Positions 1-12,115 of a stretch of DNA of 64,000 nt are shown here, in pieces. The notes below the pieces were generated by a model. The model saw nothing but the letters and a program-made list of their open reading frames with translations. It did no database searches and was not told where the DNA came from. This stretch comes from Cycas panzhihuaensis. Its lineage: Eukaryota; Cycadophyta. The stretch covers positions 81,103,741 through 81,167,740 of the forward strand of contig CM041465.1 in assembly GCA_023213395.1 (NCBI GenBank), written 5' to 3'. Position 1 is the first letter of the stretch; every line of letters starts with the position of its first letter. The position numbers and the translations under genes are program-made.

Positions 1-2047
1 AATTGGTACTTGATGTTATGTTCTTTGCAAAAATTGGTAAATTGATTTGATATATAAAGCATCTTAATTGTAGTGTTAATTTTATTTTTAGCTTTGCCTT
101 TGAATTCCTTGAATTTTTCAAAGGCTTCAAATTTGTTCTTTAAAAGGTAGATCCCAACTTTTTGAGAATAATCATCAATAAATATGATGAAATATAAATT
201 TCCATTATGAGAAGGCTTAGACATAAGTCCACAAATATCTGAGTGAACTAAGCCCAAAGTTGATTTCTAAGTTTTCCTTGAATTAAATGATTCCTTATAT
301 TATTTTCCAACTAGATAAGCTTAATAGAAGCTCTTATATTATTTGATCTTGGGTGGTCCATGTACCCTCTAAAAGATAAACATGAGCTTATGACTCTGCA
401 TATTTATATGACTAAGTCATTAATGTCATAACTAATCCTTGGTATATTTATAAGTATGTTACTCCTTAGTATGTAAAGGTTCAAGTTGTATATGAGAAGA
501 TTCAACTTACATGTTAATAGGTGGGTCTTCTATAATAATTTTCTTTCCTTTATCTACCAAAGTAGGATGCATAATGATACTTAGATTATGATTTTGTATA
601 AAGAAAGTACAATAACATCAAGCTTGTATAGACCATTATCATCATGTCCTATAACCACTACTTATCTAGTTAAGTGATCTAAAATAATGGAAGTTTCCTA
701 GGTGAAACGTACATCAGATTTCTACTTATCAATTTAGCTAACAAAAGGTAGGCTTTATTTTAAACTAGGTACATATAGGATATTATTGATATAGTGACCT
801 ATGTTTGAATCAGTTAAGGCTATGGGTGCTTTCTCAATCTTAGCCACATCATATATAATATCATCACCAAACATTATTGTATATGCTTGAATAAGTTTGG
901 TGTCTTTCAAGAGTTATTTAGTGCATGTCATATGATGAATATTATTAGAATCTATCAACTAGGAGTTGTCTAAATGGTTAAAAGTAAGAGAAACATAGAA
1001 TAGGTTCTCAATATTAGCTTGGGTATTGGCCACATGGTCTTCTTGCTATAAACTTTCATTGCGACCCTAATTATGATTCCTTGGTTGATTTTAGTTCTAT
1101 TATTTCCTATTTTATTGACCACATATATTGTTGTGATATTGGTTTTGACCTTGACTGACCTCCTTGTTATCCAAGGTTTGTCTATAAAAGCTATAGATTA
1201 TATTATCTCTTTCTATAAATAATGATGAAATTTCTAAGATTGCCATAGTAGAGGCAAGTAATATTCTCTTTTCTCTATTAGTTTCTAGTCTATTATGGTT
1301 GTTGATTCAAATTTAAAGAACTAAATCACTAGGTAAGAGGTTGTTGAATAGGCTATTTGCTCCCTTAATTTCTAGTTCTGAATGTGAGAGTAGTGTTAGA
1401 AGAAGATGTTGTTACTTATCAATTTAGGATATCTTCCTCCTTTAACAATAGCTCTTATAGGGTATCAAAGCCCATGGTAGTAAAGTCATTTGATAAATGT
1501 GATAAGAAAATATTGTACATGGTAAGAAGGACATTGAAAATATTGAAAATAAGGTCATTTTTTAAAGGAGTATCTCAAAGAGTGGTAAGTTGGTTCCTGA
1601 TGGCTTTAACTTCATTTATATATAAAGGGATCAATCTAGTAAAAGGTACAGAATATAAGTGTGCTTTTAGCATGATTACTCTTGAGTCATCCTTTTTCTT
1701 ATAAAGTGAATATATAATGTTCCATGGCTTATGACATATGCTTGTTATTTTAATATTTTAGTCTATATTATCCTTTCTAGCTAAGTATAGAAAAGATGGA
1801 TTAAGATTATTTTTAGCTCTAAAAGTAATAAGGGCAATAGAGTTTAGAGGGGTCATGTTATTAGGATTATTTAGGTTAGGTGTGGGAGTAAGCTTAGGTA
1901 TGTTACCTAATACATAAGCCTAAAACTCATTTATGATCAAAAGGTACTTGACTTATTTTTTCCAAGCTAAAACATAATTATTGCCAAATAGTTTAATTAT
2001 ATTTAAAATAAGCATTTTTGTTGCCATTGTGTACTATATACCTAGTT
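1..2047 (-). pseudogene. Copia Gag-protease-integrase fragment (element F)
   Basis: Degenerate polyprotein read on the minus strand from about 2047 down to 1. The Gag region (about 1200-2047) is AT-rich and poorly preserved. The protease/pre-integrase stretch (about 700-990) is recognisable: a remnant of the W-L-x-D-S active-site block near 960, then a frame containing FGDD, an N-x-x-YVPSLK motif and a VSxID motif, which is the usual copia order before the GAG-pre-integrase domain. The first 250 bases read as integrase core ending in F-x-x-FC-x-x-x-x-I. Several in-frame stops (TAG, TAA) interrupt it, and the RT end lies beyond the window. Copia integrase and protease act in virus-like particles, but this copy cannot encode either. 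Confidence 0.7.
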
Positions 2048-2052
2048 GACTA
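2048..2052. repeat. Target-site duplication of element E, left copy (GACTA)
   Basis: GACTA directly precedes the TG of the left LTR of E; the identical GACTA directly follows the right LTR at 8773-8777. Five bases is the normal gypsy integrase duplication. Related copia element G shows an uninterrupted version of this site near 57404. Confidence 0.9.
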
Positions 2053-2468
2053 TGAGACGTATCTTCTCATAAGTGCTTCTTGAAATAATAGAAAAATAGC
2101 AGTCATAACCACTTCGTTCTATCCAATATGGTAAACAAATTAATAGAGAATCTCATAATAATACAAGAGCACCAAATGATCACCAAAATAGAGAGTACCA
2201 CAGCATAATCTTTATAAAAAGTTATATCAAGCTAACCATCATTTATAATCTATGACCCTTACATAGACAAAAGAGGGTCTTCTACATGCAATCCTATTTG
2301 TGGCCTAAGTGGCCTTACATTCTATTAGATGGCATATTGGCCTTACATACCATTGGCTAGCTTATCAGCTCATGTACAAATTTCCATAATTAACCTTATC
2401 TCTTAACCTCATAATAGCTCTCTGTATAATAGTGTTTTATATAACATAGTGATATGAGTTATGTAACA
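2053..2468 (-). repeat. 3' LTR of element E
   Basis: 416 bp, TG...CA ended, aligned end to end with 8357-8772. On the minus strand the LTR starts TGTTACATAACTC. Scattered differences from the partner LTR, many of them C/T or A/G, show that the insertion is not recent. Confidence 0.92.
2436..2443 (-). promoter_or_regulatory. Candidate TATA box of the E LTR
   Basis: The minus strand reads TATATAAA about 25 bases inside the LTR start. The partner LTR has the weaker TATGTAAA here and a second TATATAG just downstream, so the box has partly decayed in that copy. Known LTR promoters carry such a box before the transcription start; no start site can be seen. Confidence 0.35.
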
Positions 2469-2484
2469 GGTCCCCTCACCTGAG
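2469..2484 (-). other. Polypurine tract of element E
   Basis: On the minus strand the bases next to the 3' LTR read CTCAGGTGAGGGGACC, the purine-rich primer for plus-strand synthesis. It abuts the TGTTAC start of the LTR. Confidence 0.7.
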
Positions 2485-2689
2485 ATATTGAGTCCTTGAG
2501 GCATATGAGATGTAGGTGTTTTCTGATAAAACCATTGGATTCCCAAGTTGCTTCATCTAAGTTACAGCTTGGCCATAGTATTAAATATTTTGAAATGGAC
2601 TGATTTTAGAGACAGTATTGTCTACTAGCCAATATACATTCTAGAGGTATGGATAAGGTTTTCTCTTCATCTATAATTAGAAGGGTTAT

Positions 2690-5600
2690 CTACGTTACAT
2701 AGGTTTTTCTTAGACACTTTCGAAGATAGGATACGTGAAAAATATTATGGATGTTGGTGGTGTGGTGAAGGTCAAGAGTATATGCAACTTCATCAATACG
2801 TTTAAGGACTTTATAAGGGCCATAATATCGAGGGCTAAGTTTGTGGTTCTTATGATAGCAAAGGGATTATAACTTATGAGGTTGGATATGAAGGAATACA
2901 AGATTACCAATATTGAAGGAGCGACCAAAGCGGTGGCGATCAACTAATTATTTCATTTCATTTCGGGCCATGGATAGATTTTGTTTAAGGGTATGGAGAA
3001 TTTGGTCCATATGTTACTATTTTTATTATACTACTACCATGTGGAGGTTAGTACCCAAGGTGTGGTCGGATGGTATGGGATACCCATAGAGAGCCAAAAA
3101 TGAGGACATTCCAATAACTAAATGGTGTGAGGAGTTGTACCAATACTCAACTAGGGTTAACCATGATGTCCATTTATATGGGTGGTAAGATACAAAGCAA
3201 TGTACATAGGTCTTTAGAGTTTTGTTAAGGACCTTAGATTAGCCATCTGTTTATGGATGGTATGCCGAACTCATATTGAATGATGTTCTTGATACATGAA
3301 ATAGCTCTTACCAGAAGGAACTAGTGAATTTAGGGTTGTGGTCACATATGATAATGGATGGAAAACTATGCAAACAAAATATTATCTTGAGGTAAATGTT
3401 AGAAATATGTAGATCCTTATAGGCTGTGCGGATAAGTAGGAAGTGGGTATATTTTATCAACCTATCTATGACTACTAAAATAGAGTCAGATCTGGCAGAT
3501 AGTGGTAAGCTTGTCATAAAGTCCATGGCAATATATTGTTATTTACCTTGTGGGATATACAATGATTGAAGGAGGCCTGGTTGGGGTTTTGTATTGGATT
3601 TGTTACATTGGCATGTGCTGTATTTAGAGATAAAAACAAGGATGGTGGATTTCATTTCTAGCTAAAAGAAATCAAAACATATCCTACGATAAGTTTTATC
3701 TAAACCAAAATAACCACCAAGAGGGGAAGAATGATATTATGATAAAATTCACAGAATAAAAGCTAAGTGGGGGTGTACGAATATATGATTTTGGTATAAG
3801 AGAAGATTATTATAGATGGACCAATCCTTATGAGTGTGCACCTTATCAACTGAGTGTGAGAAATCTGGTTGGGATTGGTTAGTTGTGACTCAGTCATATA
3901 TCTATGTCAATTATGGGAAAGAAATGACATAAATGGTAGGGTCCTTAGTGTGATAAATATTATTGTCAAGTGTAGGTGAGAGCATCTACCACGATGTTAT
4001 ATTTTCTCTTTTTATATGTGATTATAAAGTCAAAAACTTGGAGGCGATTGACCCATTTAGCCTGCTCTTCTTAGAGGACTAGTTGATCTAGTAAGTGACA
4101 AAGACTATGATGATCACTAAGGATAGTAAATTTAGAACCAAGTAGATACTATCATTATTTTTCAATAGCATGGAGGATGGCCCACATTTATTTTTGATAG
4201 GTAGATAGTCTACACTTATGAGTTTTCAACTTTCAAAGGCGATGGGGTGGAAGTCATGTATTAAGGTTGCACCCTATCCAAACCTGGAGGCATCGTATTC
4301 TAATTGAAAAGGTTGAGTAAAGTTAGGAGATGCCAAAATTAGGGTGGTTGTCATAACCTCCTTTAGATGGAGGAAAGTCTCATTAGATGAGGGAGACCAT
4401 TGGAAAGAATCCTTCTGAAGTAAGTGGGTGGTTAGTGTGGCATAATTTTGAACGAATCAATGATAGAATCTACTAAGCCCTAGGAAAGCTCGCAATTAGG
4501 TCAAGGTTTTTGGGGTTGGCCAATTGGTGATGACAAAAATTTTATCAAGATCCACCCAAACCACTATAAATGATATAATATGACCAAGGTATTGTAGTTT
4601 AGATTTCCTAAATCCACATTTAGAGAGTTTAGCATATAATTTATTCTTAGCTAGGACTTGAAGGACTATTTCTAGATGTGAGATGTGAGCAGGTATATTT
4701 GAGCTATAGATAAGAATATCATCGAAGAAGATGATGAAAAGTTTTCATAGGTATAGAGAAAAGATCTTATTCATAAGGGCTTGTAAGGTAGCCAGATCAT
4801 TATATAGGCTAAAGGGCATGACCTAGAACTCAAAGTGGCCATGGTAGGTTCGAAAAGCTATTTTATATTGATTCTCTAGTAAGACAGGGATTTGGTAATA
4901 TCCTAACTATAAATCAAATTTAGTAAAAATTGTAGCACTATGGATCTCATCTAACATGTCATTGATTCGTAGCATGGAGAACTTGTTTTTTATGGTGATT
5001 TTATTGAGTGTACGATAGTCAACACAAAGTCTGAAAGAGCCATCCCTTTTGTGAACTAAAATAATGGGTGTCTCATATGGGATTTTACTAGGTTAAATGG
5101 TGCCCATGTCCAACAATTCCATCATAATTCTTTTAATTTTATTTTTCTAGAAATAGGAGTTCATATATGGTTGAAGGCTAATCAGGTCATGTGAATTTTA
5201 TAACTCAATAGTATGATAACAACCTTGATCAGGTGAGGGGCTGGCAGGTAGTGGAGTAAATACAAAATGGTATCGGTCCAATACTTATTGGATATTAGGG
5301 TGAATACCCAAAGGGGCCTAGATATGGTTGAGATGAACGATGTATCCTATGTTACTGTTGAGTTGTCAACACATTTGAATGGGTGAGATTACTTTGTTTG
5401 GGGGGGCTTACATCCCATAAAGTTTATGTAAGGGGCCCATGTTATCTTTGAACATAATAAATGGAACTGTGGGTAAGTTATTGGTGTTATAAGTTCCTAG
5501 ATCCTGGAGCCATTGTATGCTAAGAATTACATCTGACCCACCTATGGATAGGGCATAAACATCACAGACAAGGGTATATGAGCCAATGTGAACTGTGAGG

Positions 5601-5720
5601 TTTTTTATTGTTTCTACACAATGAAGGGTGTGATGATTAGGTAAGGAGTAGATAAAGCATGTTTTAGGTTCTATGTAAAGATTCAACCATCAAGTAATAG
5701 AGATATTGATGAAATTTCAT
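2690..5720 (-). pseudogene. Gypsy protease-RT-RNase H-integrase of element E, broken
   Basis: Pol region read from about 5720 down to 2690. Protease (5408-5720) keeps a V-I-L-S-I-Q-W-L-Q-D-L-G block, the usual end of plant gypsy proteases. RT (about 4450-5110) keeps the catalytic FFDDILIYS motif (about 4695-4725) followed by a C-G-F-x-x-x-x-x-x-YLGH block. RNase H (about 3960-4340) is weak. Integrase includes MDF-x-x-x-LP at 3526 with V-V-I-D-R-L and F-T-S-x-FW downstream; its C-terminal part (2690-2950) reads F-x-x-GDLVFL...LSPRYYGPYKVL...FHVSYL. Many stop codons and frame changes. RT and integrase would copy and insert the element; this copy cannot. Confidence 0.85.
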
Positions 5721-5769
5721 GATGCACCACCATCTATCAAAATGATAATTGAGGGTTTTTTAAGTATTC

Positions 5770-6995
5770 CTTTAACTTAGAGTTATTTAGGATATGTAGT
5801 GGAGGTAACAGCTGATAAGAAAACTTTAGGTTTGAGATTTAGAGGCAACTCATTAGTAGGGTAGTCCTGGGGTTCATCATCATAGTCGAGCTTGATCTCA
5901 GGGTCATCTTCTAAAGATAAGTTAGGGTCAATTATAAAGACCATCTTCCTGGCTTTGTAGATTTGACTATAACTAGAGGCCCATTTTTTGAAACATTGCA
6001 TACACAAATTGGCTTCCTAACAATATTATGCCTCTATTAGAGTGATGTGTATGGACTTTAAAGATGGTTCATTAGTGCATCGCTTGAGAGATGTAGATGG
6101 TATGTCATCTAGTTATGGGCATGATCATTGGTAATAAGTTAGATGTGGTCTTTGGGACCAGCCAATACTACTTTGTTAGGATCGTGAAAGCTAGGTGGAG
6201 TCTCATCTAAATGGAGGAGGCCTTTCTGTGGTAAACTCTGCATCTACTGCTTTAGCTATATTAATTACATCTTTTAGAATAGATAGGGAGACCATCTTCA
6301 GGCATATTTAGATATGTTCTTTCAGCCCAGATACAAATATATCTATCTTTGTATGTTTATCAAGTTGTTGATTAACCATATTACATAGAGATTGGAACTC
6401 ATTAGTGTATACTTTAACAGAGGATACTTGTTTCAATCATGTCATTTATGTGAAAAATGATTAGTTGTAAGTGCCTTCATACTCCTTAAAAAAGAAGGTA
6501 GAGAAGTGTACCCAAGATAGGCTAGAAAGGTACTCTCGTTTCCACCATCAGAACTAATGTTATGTCCTCCCCATTTAAATATATGGAAGAAAATATAAGT
6601 TGTTCATTTACTAACATTGTATTGAGTGTAAAGAAAGACTCTAGTTTACTAATCTAACTTCGTGGGCTATCCTTATTGAGATCCAAATTAAATATAGGTT
6701 TGTTGATCTTATGATGAAATGGTTGCTACTGATATGGAGGAATAGTCATGGTTTACTGTTGTATGGGGCTAACTAGTGGCCAAGGAGAGAAGTTGCTCAA
6801 CCTCTGAAGTACATGTTAGAAATTAGAGCGAGATGTTAGGGTTGACATGTTTTTGTAAAATTCTATCCATATGGCAACTACTTCATTTTTAACCTCCTTG
6901 TACATGTGGTCTAAATATTGCTTGATTTTTTCTAGAATGTTGAAGACTTGGGTCTCAAGTGCTGAGATTTTATCACTATTACTTTGAGAAACCAT
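5770..6995 (-). pseudogene. Gypsy Gag of element E, broken
   Basis: Starts at the minus-strand ATG at 6993-6995. The first 40 codons are open and rich in Ser, Glu, Lys and Val, with an LETQVFNILEKI stretch that could form a coiled coil. The frame then breaks repeatedly. Near 5960-6005 a CMQCFKKW segment looks like a worn zinc knuckle, followed by an acidic linker (5783-5940) that leads into protease. Gag would form the particle shell and bind RNA. Identification rests on position between leader and protease plus the knuckle remnant. Confidence 0.6.
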
Positions 6996-8341
6996 GAAGA
7001 AAGGGAAAAAAGAGGCAAGAATAGGTAGAAAGAAGGGGGTTGAATGAAGTGAAAAAGATCAAGAAAGAACAAAACGTAAGAATTAGGGAGTTTTTAAGGG
7101 GAAGAGAAGGGGATAAATAGGAAGATTGTGGGGTGTCTATAGCCTATTGAACCCCAAATTTTACATAAGCAAGATATCAGGTTCTCTTGAACAAGTGTGA
7201 AAAAATCATTCAAATGGGGTATATGAGCTTATGGGGGGCATTAGAGGTAGTGGGACCTACTAGTGACTAGGTACTGAAAAACATGAAAATTACTAGTATA
7301 TACTAACTTAGTGTAAACTAACTAGTACAATGTGTTAATTAAAATGAGGTATATAGTTGTAAGGGATTTTTTTTTTTTGTTATGAACTTACACTATGAAG
7401 CATGACTAAGTTAAAATTTTTTCCTTTTTTGTTCTTCTTCTTTCTTCTTGCTTTGTTTTTTTCTTTTTTAATTTTTTCCTTTTCTTTCTTTTCTTTTCTT
7501 CTTCTTTTCTTTTCTGTAATGAGTCTAACTATGCTGGCAGGCTCTAAGTTTAGGTAGTAAGAGGATTTTTTTTTTTTTTCCAAAATATTAAGTGACTTAC
7601 AGTCTGAACTTGAAAGTGGAATATGTATATTAGAGTATCCTACCAACTACTAGACAAGGTATGCTTGGTCTTATAGGCCTACCAATAAACTATAAAAGTT
7701 CAGGGCAGGTAGCTTTGTGGCGTTAACTAGTAACCACTATACTACAGGACTTCAACAATCAATAGTTTACTTATGCTAAGAAGGAATTGGGACCTACAAG
7801 GGTCCTCCTATATACTCGAAGCTATATGGAGGCACAATTCCATAGCCAAGTTCTATGTAGTGCTTGGTTTAGGAGTGTTATCTCCAGTTCTTCATGCAAG
7901 GGGCAGAAGAGCCACGATACACTTAGCCAGAACGATAGATCCCTGTGATATTTAAAGACCCCCAATATAGAGCCTCTACCGAACTACTTGGGTAGTGACC
8001 CAACAGTATTATCTACCCAAGAAAAAGTGGTGGGAGGGAGAAAGAGTAGCTGCCTAATGATGTTTGCTACCCTTGAGATATAATTCAATGCAAAAATTAA
8101 AATACAAAAAGAAAATTAAAACTAGATGAAAAATAAAAGGATAAAGTACTGATATTACCTAGAGGAAAAAAATTCCCCTTTTATCCCAACTCTTAGATTG
8201 TCCTAGTACCATTCCTTAATCTCTATGGAGAGAGTACTAAGTGAAGGTCTTTCCTCAATCTCTACTAGGGTAAAGAGAGTACTCGGTTTGACAAGAAAAA
8301 AGAAATCTAATTTTTCAGGAAGCTTACCATAATCGCAATGT
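6996..8341 (-). other. Untranslated leader of element E with a long pyrimidine-rich block
   Basis: 1.35 kb between the 5' LTR and Gag. No supported gene. From about 7368 to 7582 the plus strand is almost all T and C (so the element transcript would be purine-rich), including runs of 11 and 14 T. A frame through it codes only Lys/Arg/Glu-rich sequence and is not taken as a gene. Confidence 0.5.
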
Positions 8342-8354
8342 GGCTCTGATACCA
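8342..8354 (-). other. Primer-binding site of element E (tRNA-iMet type)
   Basis: The minus strand reads TGGTATCAGAGCC, the standard plant initiator-Met primer site, 2 bases after the LTR end. Confidence 0.9.
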
Positions 8355-8356
8355 CT

Positions 8357-8772
8357 TGAGACTTATCTTCTCATAAGTGCTCCTTGAGATGGCAAAAAAA
8401 TGACAATCGTAACCACTTTGTTCTATCTAATAGGGAAAATAAATTAATAGAGAAACTCACAATAATGTAAGAGCACCAAATGATCATCAAAATAGAGAGT
8501 ACCACAATACAATCTTTATAAAAAGTTACATCAAGCTAACCATCATTTATAATATATGAACCTTGTATAAACAGAAGAGTATCTTTCACATGCAATCTTA
8601 TTGGTGGCCTAAGTAGCCTTACATTCTATCAGACGACATAGCATCCTTGCATACCATTGGCTAACTTATCAACTCATACACGAAGTTCCATAATTAACCT
8701 TAACTCTTTACCTCCTGATAGCTCTCTATATAATAGTGTTTTACATAACTTAGAGAGATGAGTTATGCAATA
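8357..8772 (-). repeat. 5' LTR of element E
   Basis: 416 bp, partner of 2053-2468. The last bases are AATA where the other copy has AACA, a single C-to-T change at the LTR tip. Confidence 0.92.
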
Positions 8773-8777
8773 GACTA
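8773..8777. repeat. Target-site duplication of element E, right copy (GACTA)
   Basis: Exact match to 2048-2052. Confidence 0.9.
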
Positions 8778-10471
8778 CTAAGATAGAATGTTAAATTTTA
8801 CTATCTCCAAGGAAGCCCTTGGTTGATATTATGTCTAGTAGTACCTTCCCATAAATAGTAGTTTAGGGACTCTACATACATCAGTATGTGAGTAAGTTAA
8901 GCTTGATATACCTTAGTACATAAGTGTAGAATGCTCAGTCACCTTCCTAACAATGTGGATGCACTTGCAATGGCTTTATTTCAAATGATAAATCTAGCAC
9001 AGGACTAAAACTAAGGCAATCACCCTTTCTAGGTCTAGCATGGTCTCTGAATACCAAAATAACAAGTTTCATACCTCAATATATCACTCGATACACTTGA
9101 TAATAAGTTATCCTTTAGCCTACTTATCTAGATAAATATAACTCATGTATGTAAGAATGATTACTTTAGGGATCCTAACTATTCCCCTTATAGGATTAAT
9201 AGTCTTGTAATTTAATTTGGAATTATCTTAATTAATATTTCAAATTCAAATTCCTTTTATGTGGTCTTGTTTAAAATATAATGAAGAAATTTTCAATGAA
9301 TTTATTAAATGAGATAATTTAAAGTATCAAAATTGAATAAATAAATGACAAAAGAAGGGCATAGAGTACTCAGTAATGAAGGGGCCACTACTTAAAGGTA
9401 AAAGATAGGCCTTCCCTAAACTAGAAATGCACTTTAATTTATAGTATAAACTAAAGTACTTTGAGTTAGGATTTTGATGGTTTAGATGACCTAAAAAATA
9501 AACACCTAATTATAAAGATATCATGAAGATTGTGTAGGGGCCTTCTTATTAATAAAAAATTGAACTAGGATGAGTATTCAACCCCTTTGATGAGTTAGCC
9601 CTTGGTCACCAAGGCACTATATATGACCACCTACTAATGGAAAAGGGGCTTTTTGGACTCTAATGGAAATCTCAATATAACTTTATTAAGAAAAAAATTG
9701 GAAAAATATATATTACCCAAAGTCGAAACTAATATACATGCTTATAATTTAATAGGTAATCAATCTACTCAGGCAAGCTTGCAAATAGTTGATTATTATG
9801 CTTTAAATCAAGAAGAAAGTGAGATTAATCTTAATCAAGATTAATAGAGGTTACTTTACATAGGATGTAAGGATAATCACTTTGTAATTTCTGATGTCAG
9901 AAGTAACATATTAAAGTAGGTAGAGAAAAGCTTTTTCTTTTCACATCTACAAACTTGTACAGATCTTGACCTTTACATAGGGGATTTAGAGCAAGTTATA
10001 ACATAGGGTAGTTTCTTCTTGGACACTTGACAGAGTCACATAGCTCATAGAACCCTCATGCAATTACACAATGAAAGTGGACTTAAAATAATCATATGTG
10101 TATACACCATATTTTTGGCTCATGACTCAAATCACCATACATAGGTGGTCACACGGATAGGGTTTCCATGAATGACCATAAATGGATTAAGATAAATATT
10201 ATTTAGGCATAGACCATAAACTCCATAGTAGTGTGCATAGGTAGGGAACTGTGTAGGTAGGGTTTTAATGGTGTGAGATGAAACCATTCAAATAGACTCA
10301 AATGATCTTAAACAAAGTTAAATGCATCTTATGTATACATAGAATTGGATTGAATGAACTTCAAACGTGGTTTTGATTTTATAAATGGTATTAAATGGAA
10401 TGTAATAATCTGCTTAAATAATGTTAAACTTGTGGTATAGTTTTACTAACTAATCCTTTTTCTTTTACCTC
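8778..10471 (-). other. Untranslated leader of copia element F
   Basis: 1.7 kb AT-rich stretch between the primer site and the Gag region that E separated from it. About 8800-9250 matches 57420-57900, the same position in copia element G, with many substitutions. No conserved reading frame: a 63-codon plus-strand frame at 9653 has no counterpart in G and is not supported. Confidence 0.6.
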
Positions 10472-10484
10472 GGCTCTGATACTA
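10472..10484 (-). other. Primer-binding site of copia element F
   Basis: The minus strand reads TAGTATCAGAGCC, one base (G to A) off the iMet-type site TGGTATCAGAGCC. Confidence 0.75.
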
Positions 10485-11171
10485 AATTTCAAAGTTAGAA
10501 TTAATCTAACCAAGGAAAATTTATCTTAACAAGATATTTATTCTCTTAACCAATGTGTAATAAACTCATCAATATATAAAACATATTAAGCACATATTAA
10601 ATAAACACAAATTATAAATAGAGAATTAAAAATTAGCTCTAATCTAAAGGAATAATTATATCAAATTAATTGATGAATGATATATAACTCTATCATAGTT
10701 TAAAATCTCACAAAAAACCTTCTTCTCTTTTTCTTTTCATAAGTGTAGGTATGGATTTAATTTATAGAGAGTTTAATGTCTATCACTTTATATTAGATGG
10801 ATGTGGATTGGACCTTATATACTTTCACATGATTGGATCTCATATTATATAAGTCTCATTGGACAATTATGAGGTTTAAAGTTAGGTGTTGACTATCAAC
10901 TAGGAATTACAATATTAAGTCATAACTTAAGATATAATTGTACTTCATATAAGTAAATTGACTAACTTTACAAAAGAGTATATGAAGGAGTCATTATATT
11001 TTAATAATAATAATCACCTCTACCATGTTGTTATACTCTATAATTATATAAGTATCCAATGATTATTATGTCTATATAATTTTTTACATTTCTTTGATAA
11101 CTATGAATTTAAATGACAATGGAGTGTACTTACTCTCATTCATTATTATCAAAATAGTGCTGGTGACAACA
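10485..11171 (-). repeat. Putative 5' LTR of copia element F
   Basis: The sequence right of the primer site must be the 5' LTR. The outer end is a guess: on the minus strand TGTTGTCACC begins at 11171, a plausible LTR start, giving about 690 bp. The partner LTR is outside the window, so neither the end nor the TSD can be checked. Confidence 0.4.
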
Positions 11172-11755
11172 TGATATGGAGAATTAACTAGAAATAATCA
11201 AGCACTTATCTCAAAATACCATGAAGTTATCCTTGTATTATTTATCCATTTTCACCATGAATTATATTATTTTCCACCTCAATACTTTTAATTATTAGGT
11301 CTACATTATAATTTTTTCTTATATTTTTTAAATTCTAATTCATATTGTTGTAATTTGTAATAGGGATCCTATAGACCCTCATCTCTTGTCAACTTCCTCC
11401 CCTTCCTAGTCAAGTCAAATTATTCAAATTTCATAAATAAATGTTATGTGTTTTTTTTCTTTAATATTTGAGCTTCACTAACCTATGGTGAATATGTAGT
11501 TATATGTTAATTATTTCCATGTATACACTCCAGGAGCTATGTGGTGAGTTATTCAATAGAGAAGATTTCTAATTTTTTTATAGTAGGGCCATCCACAGGA
11601 GTAAAGAAAAAGATGGATTTATTATGTTAATAATCAGTGTTAATTCGATAGGAGTAAGGGGGATTAGAGAGGTGAGAGTTAATGTTGTATTAGAATTTGA
11701 GGTTGGTATCATAGAAGTAAGTGGGGTTAATGGTCTAGGTGTAGGTAGTCTAGAA
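11172..11755. other. AT-rich spacer between elements F and D
   Basis: About 580 bp with no gene or recognisable repeat. It is one of the few stretches that may be older non-element sequence, or a remnant too decayed to recognise. Confidence 0.4.
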
Positions 11756-11760
11756 CATAA
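11756..11760. repeat. Probable target-site duplication of element D, left copy (CATAA)
   Basis: CATAA directly precedes the left LTR of D and recurs directly after its right LTR at 60267-60271, 48.5 kb away. Confidence 0.65.
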
Positions 11761-12115
11761 CTTGAAGTGATCCTAAATTAGATCTACTTCCAAAAATACA
11801 AAAAGAAAATTAAAATAGAAGTTGAATAGGTAAATTTACTTGGGTACTCATGTCAAATAAAATTGTGATTAAACTAAAAATAAAACTTACAAAATGAATT
11901 AGAGGTCTCCCCTCTTTATAGGTGCCAATATGTCTCCCTATTAAAAAAAATAACTTCAATAATAATATTAATAATAAAATAGTAACTTCCTAATATAAAA
12001 ACTAACTTTATATTAATTTAAAAGTATCACTCACTAATAATAATAACAACAACAATAATAGTAATAATAACATAACTTTTAATACTAACTTCTCCTTAAT
12101 GGAATAAGATTACTA
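11761..12115 (-). repeat. 3' LTR of element D
   Basis: 355 bp, matches 59927-60266 along its length, including a shared block with AATACAAAAAGAAAA and a trinucleotide (TAA/CAA) tract at about 12034-12070 whose length differs between copies. Confidence 0.8.

Larger units (their letters stand above)
2053..8772 (-). mobile_element. Ty3/gypsy element E, complete structure, coding regions decayed
   Basis: A 6.72 kb gypsy element on the minus strand, inserted in copia element F. Both LTRs are 416 bp, begin TGAGAC on the plus strand and end ...AACA (left) or ...AATA (right). The iMet-type primer site lies 2 bases inside the right (5') LTR, and a purine tract in element orientation lies against the left (3') LTR. 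Internal order (right to left): leader, Gag, protease, RT, RNase H, integrase. The integrase-last order fixes it as gypsy; the protease and integrase motifs recall chromovirus-type elements, but a chromodomain is not secure. Stops throughout make it non-autonomous today. Confidence 0.92.
1..11171 (-). mobile_element. Ty1/copia element F, 3' end off-window, split by gypsy element E
   Basis: Minus-strand copia retrotransposon whose 3' half (RT, RNase H, 3' LTR) lies left of the window. Visible parts, in element order from right to left: putative 5' LTR (about 10485-11171), tRNA-iMet-type primer site (10472-10484), long untranslated leader (8778-10471), Gag, protease and the start of integrase (1-2047). 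Element E (2053-8772) interrupts it between leader and Gag. Copia element G at 52323-59683 is a relative: its sequence at about 57380-57900 matches 2030-2047 joined to 8778-9250 here, which shows what F looked like before E arrived. The right boundary is approximate, because the partner LTR is not in the window. Confidence 0.75.

Noticed and set aside
7773-7955. A 60-codon plus-strand frame in the leader of E
   Set aside because: No motif, antisense to the element; nothing supports expression.
9653-9844. A 63-codon plus-strand frame in the leader of F
   Set aside because: AT-rich, antisense to the element, and absent from the related leader of G.
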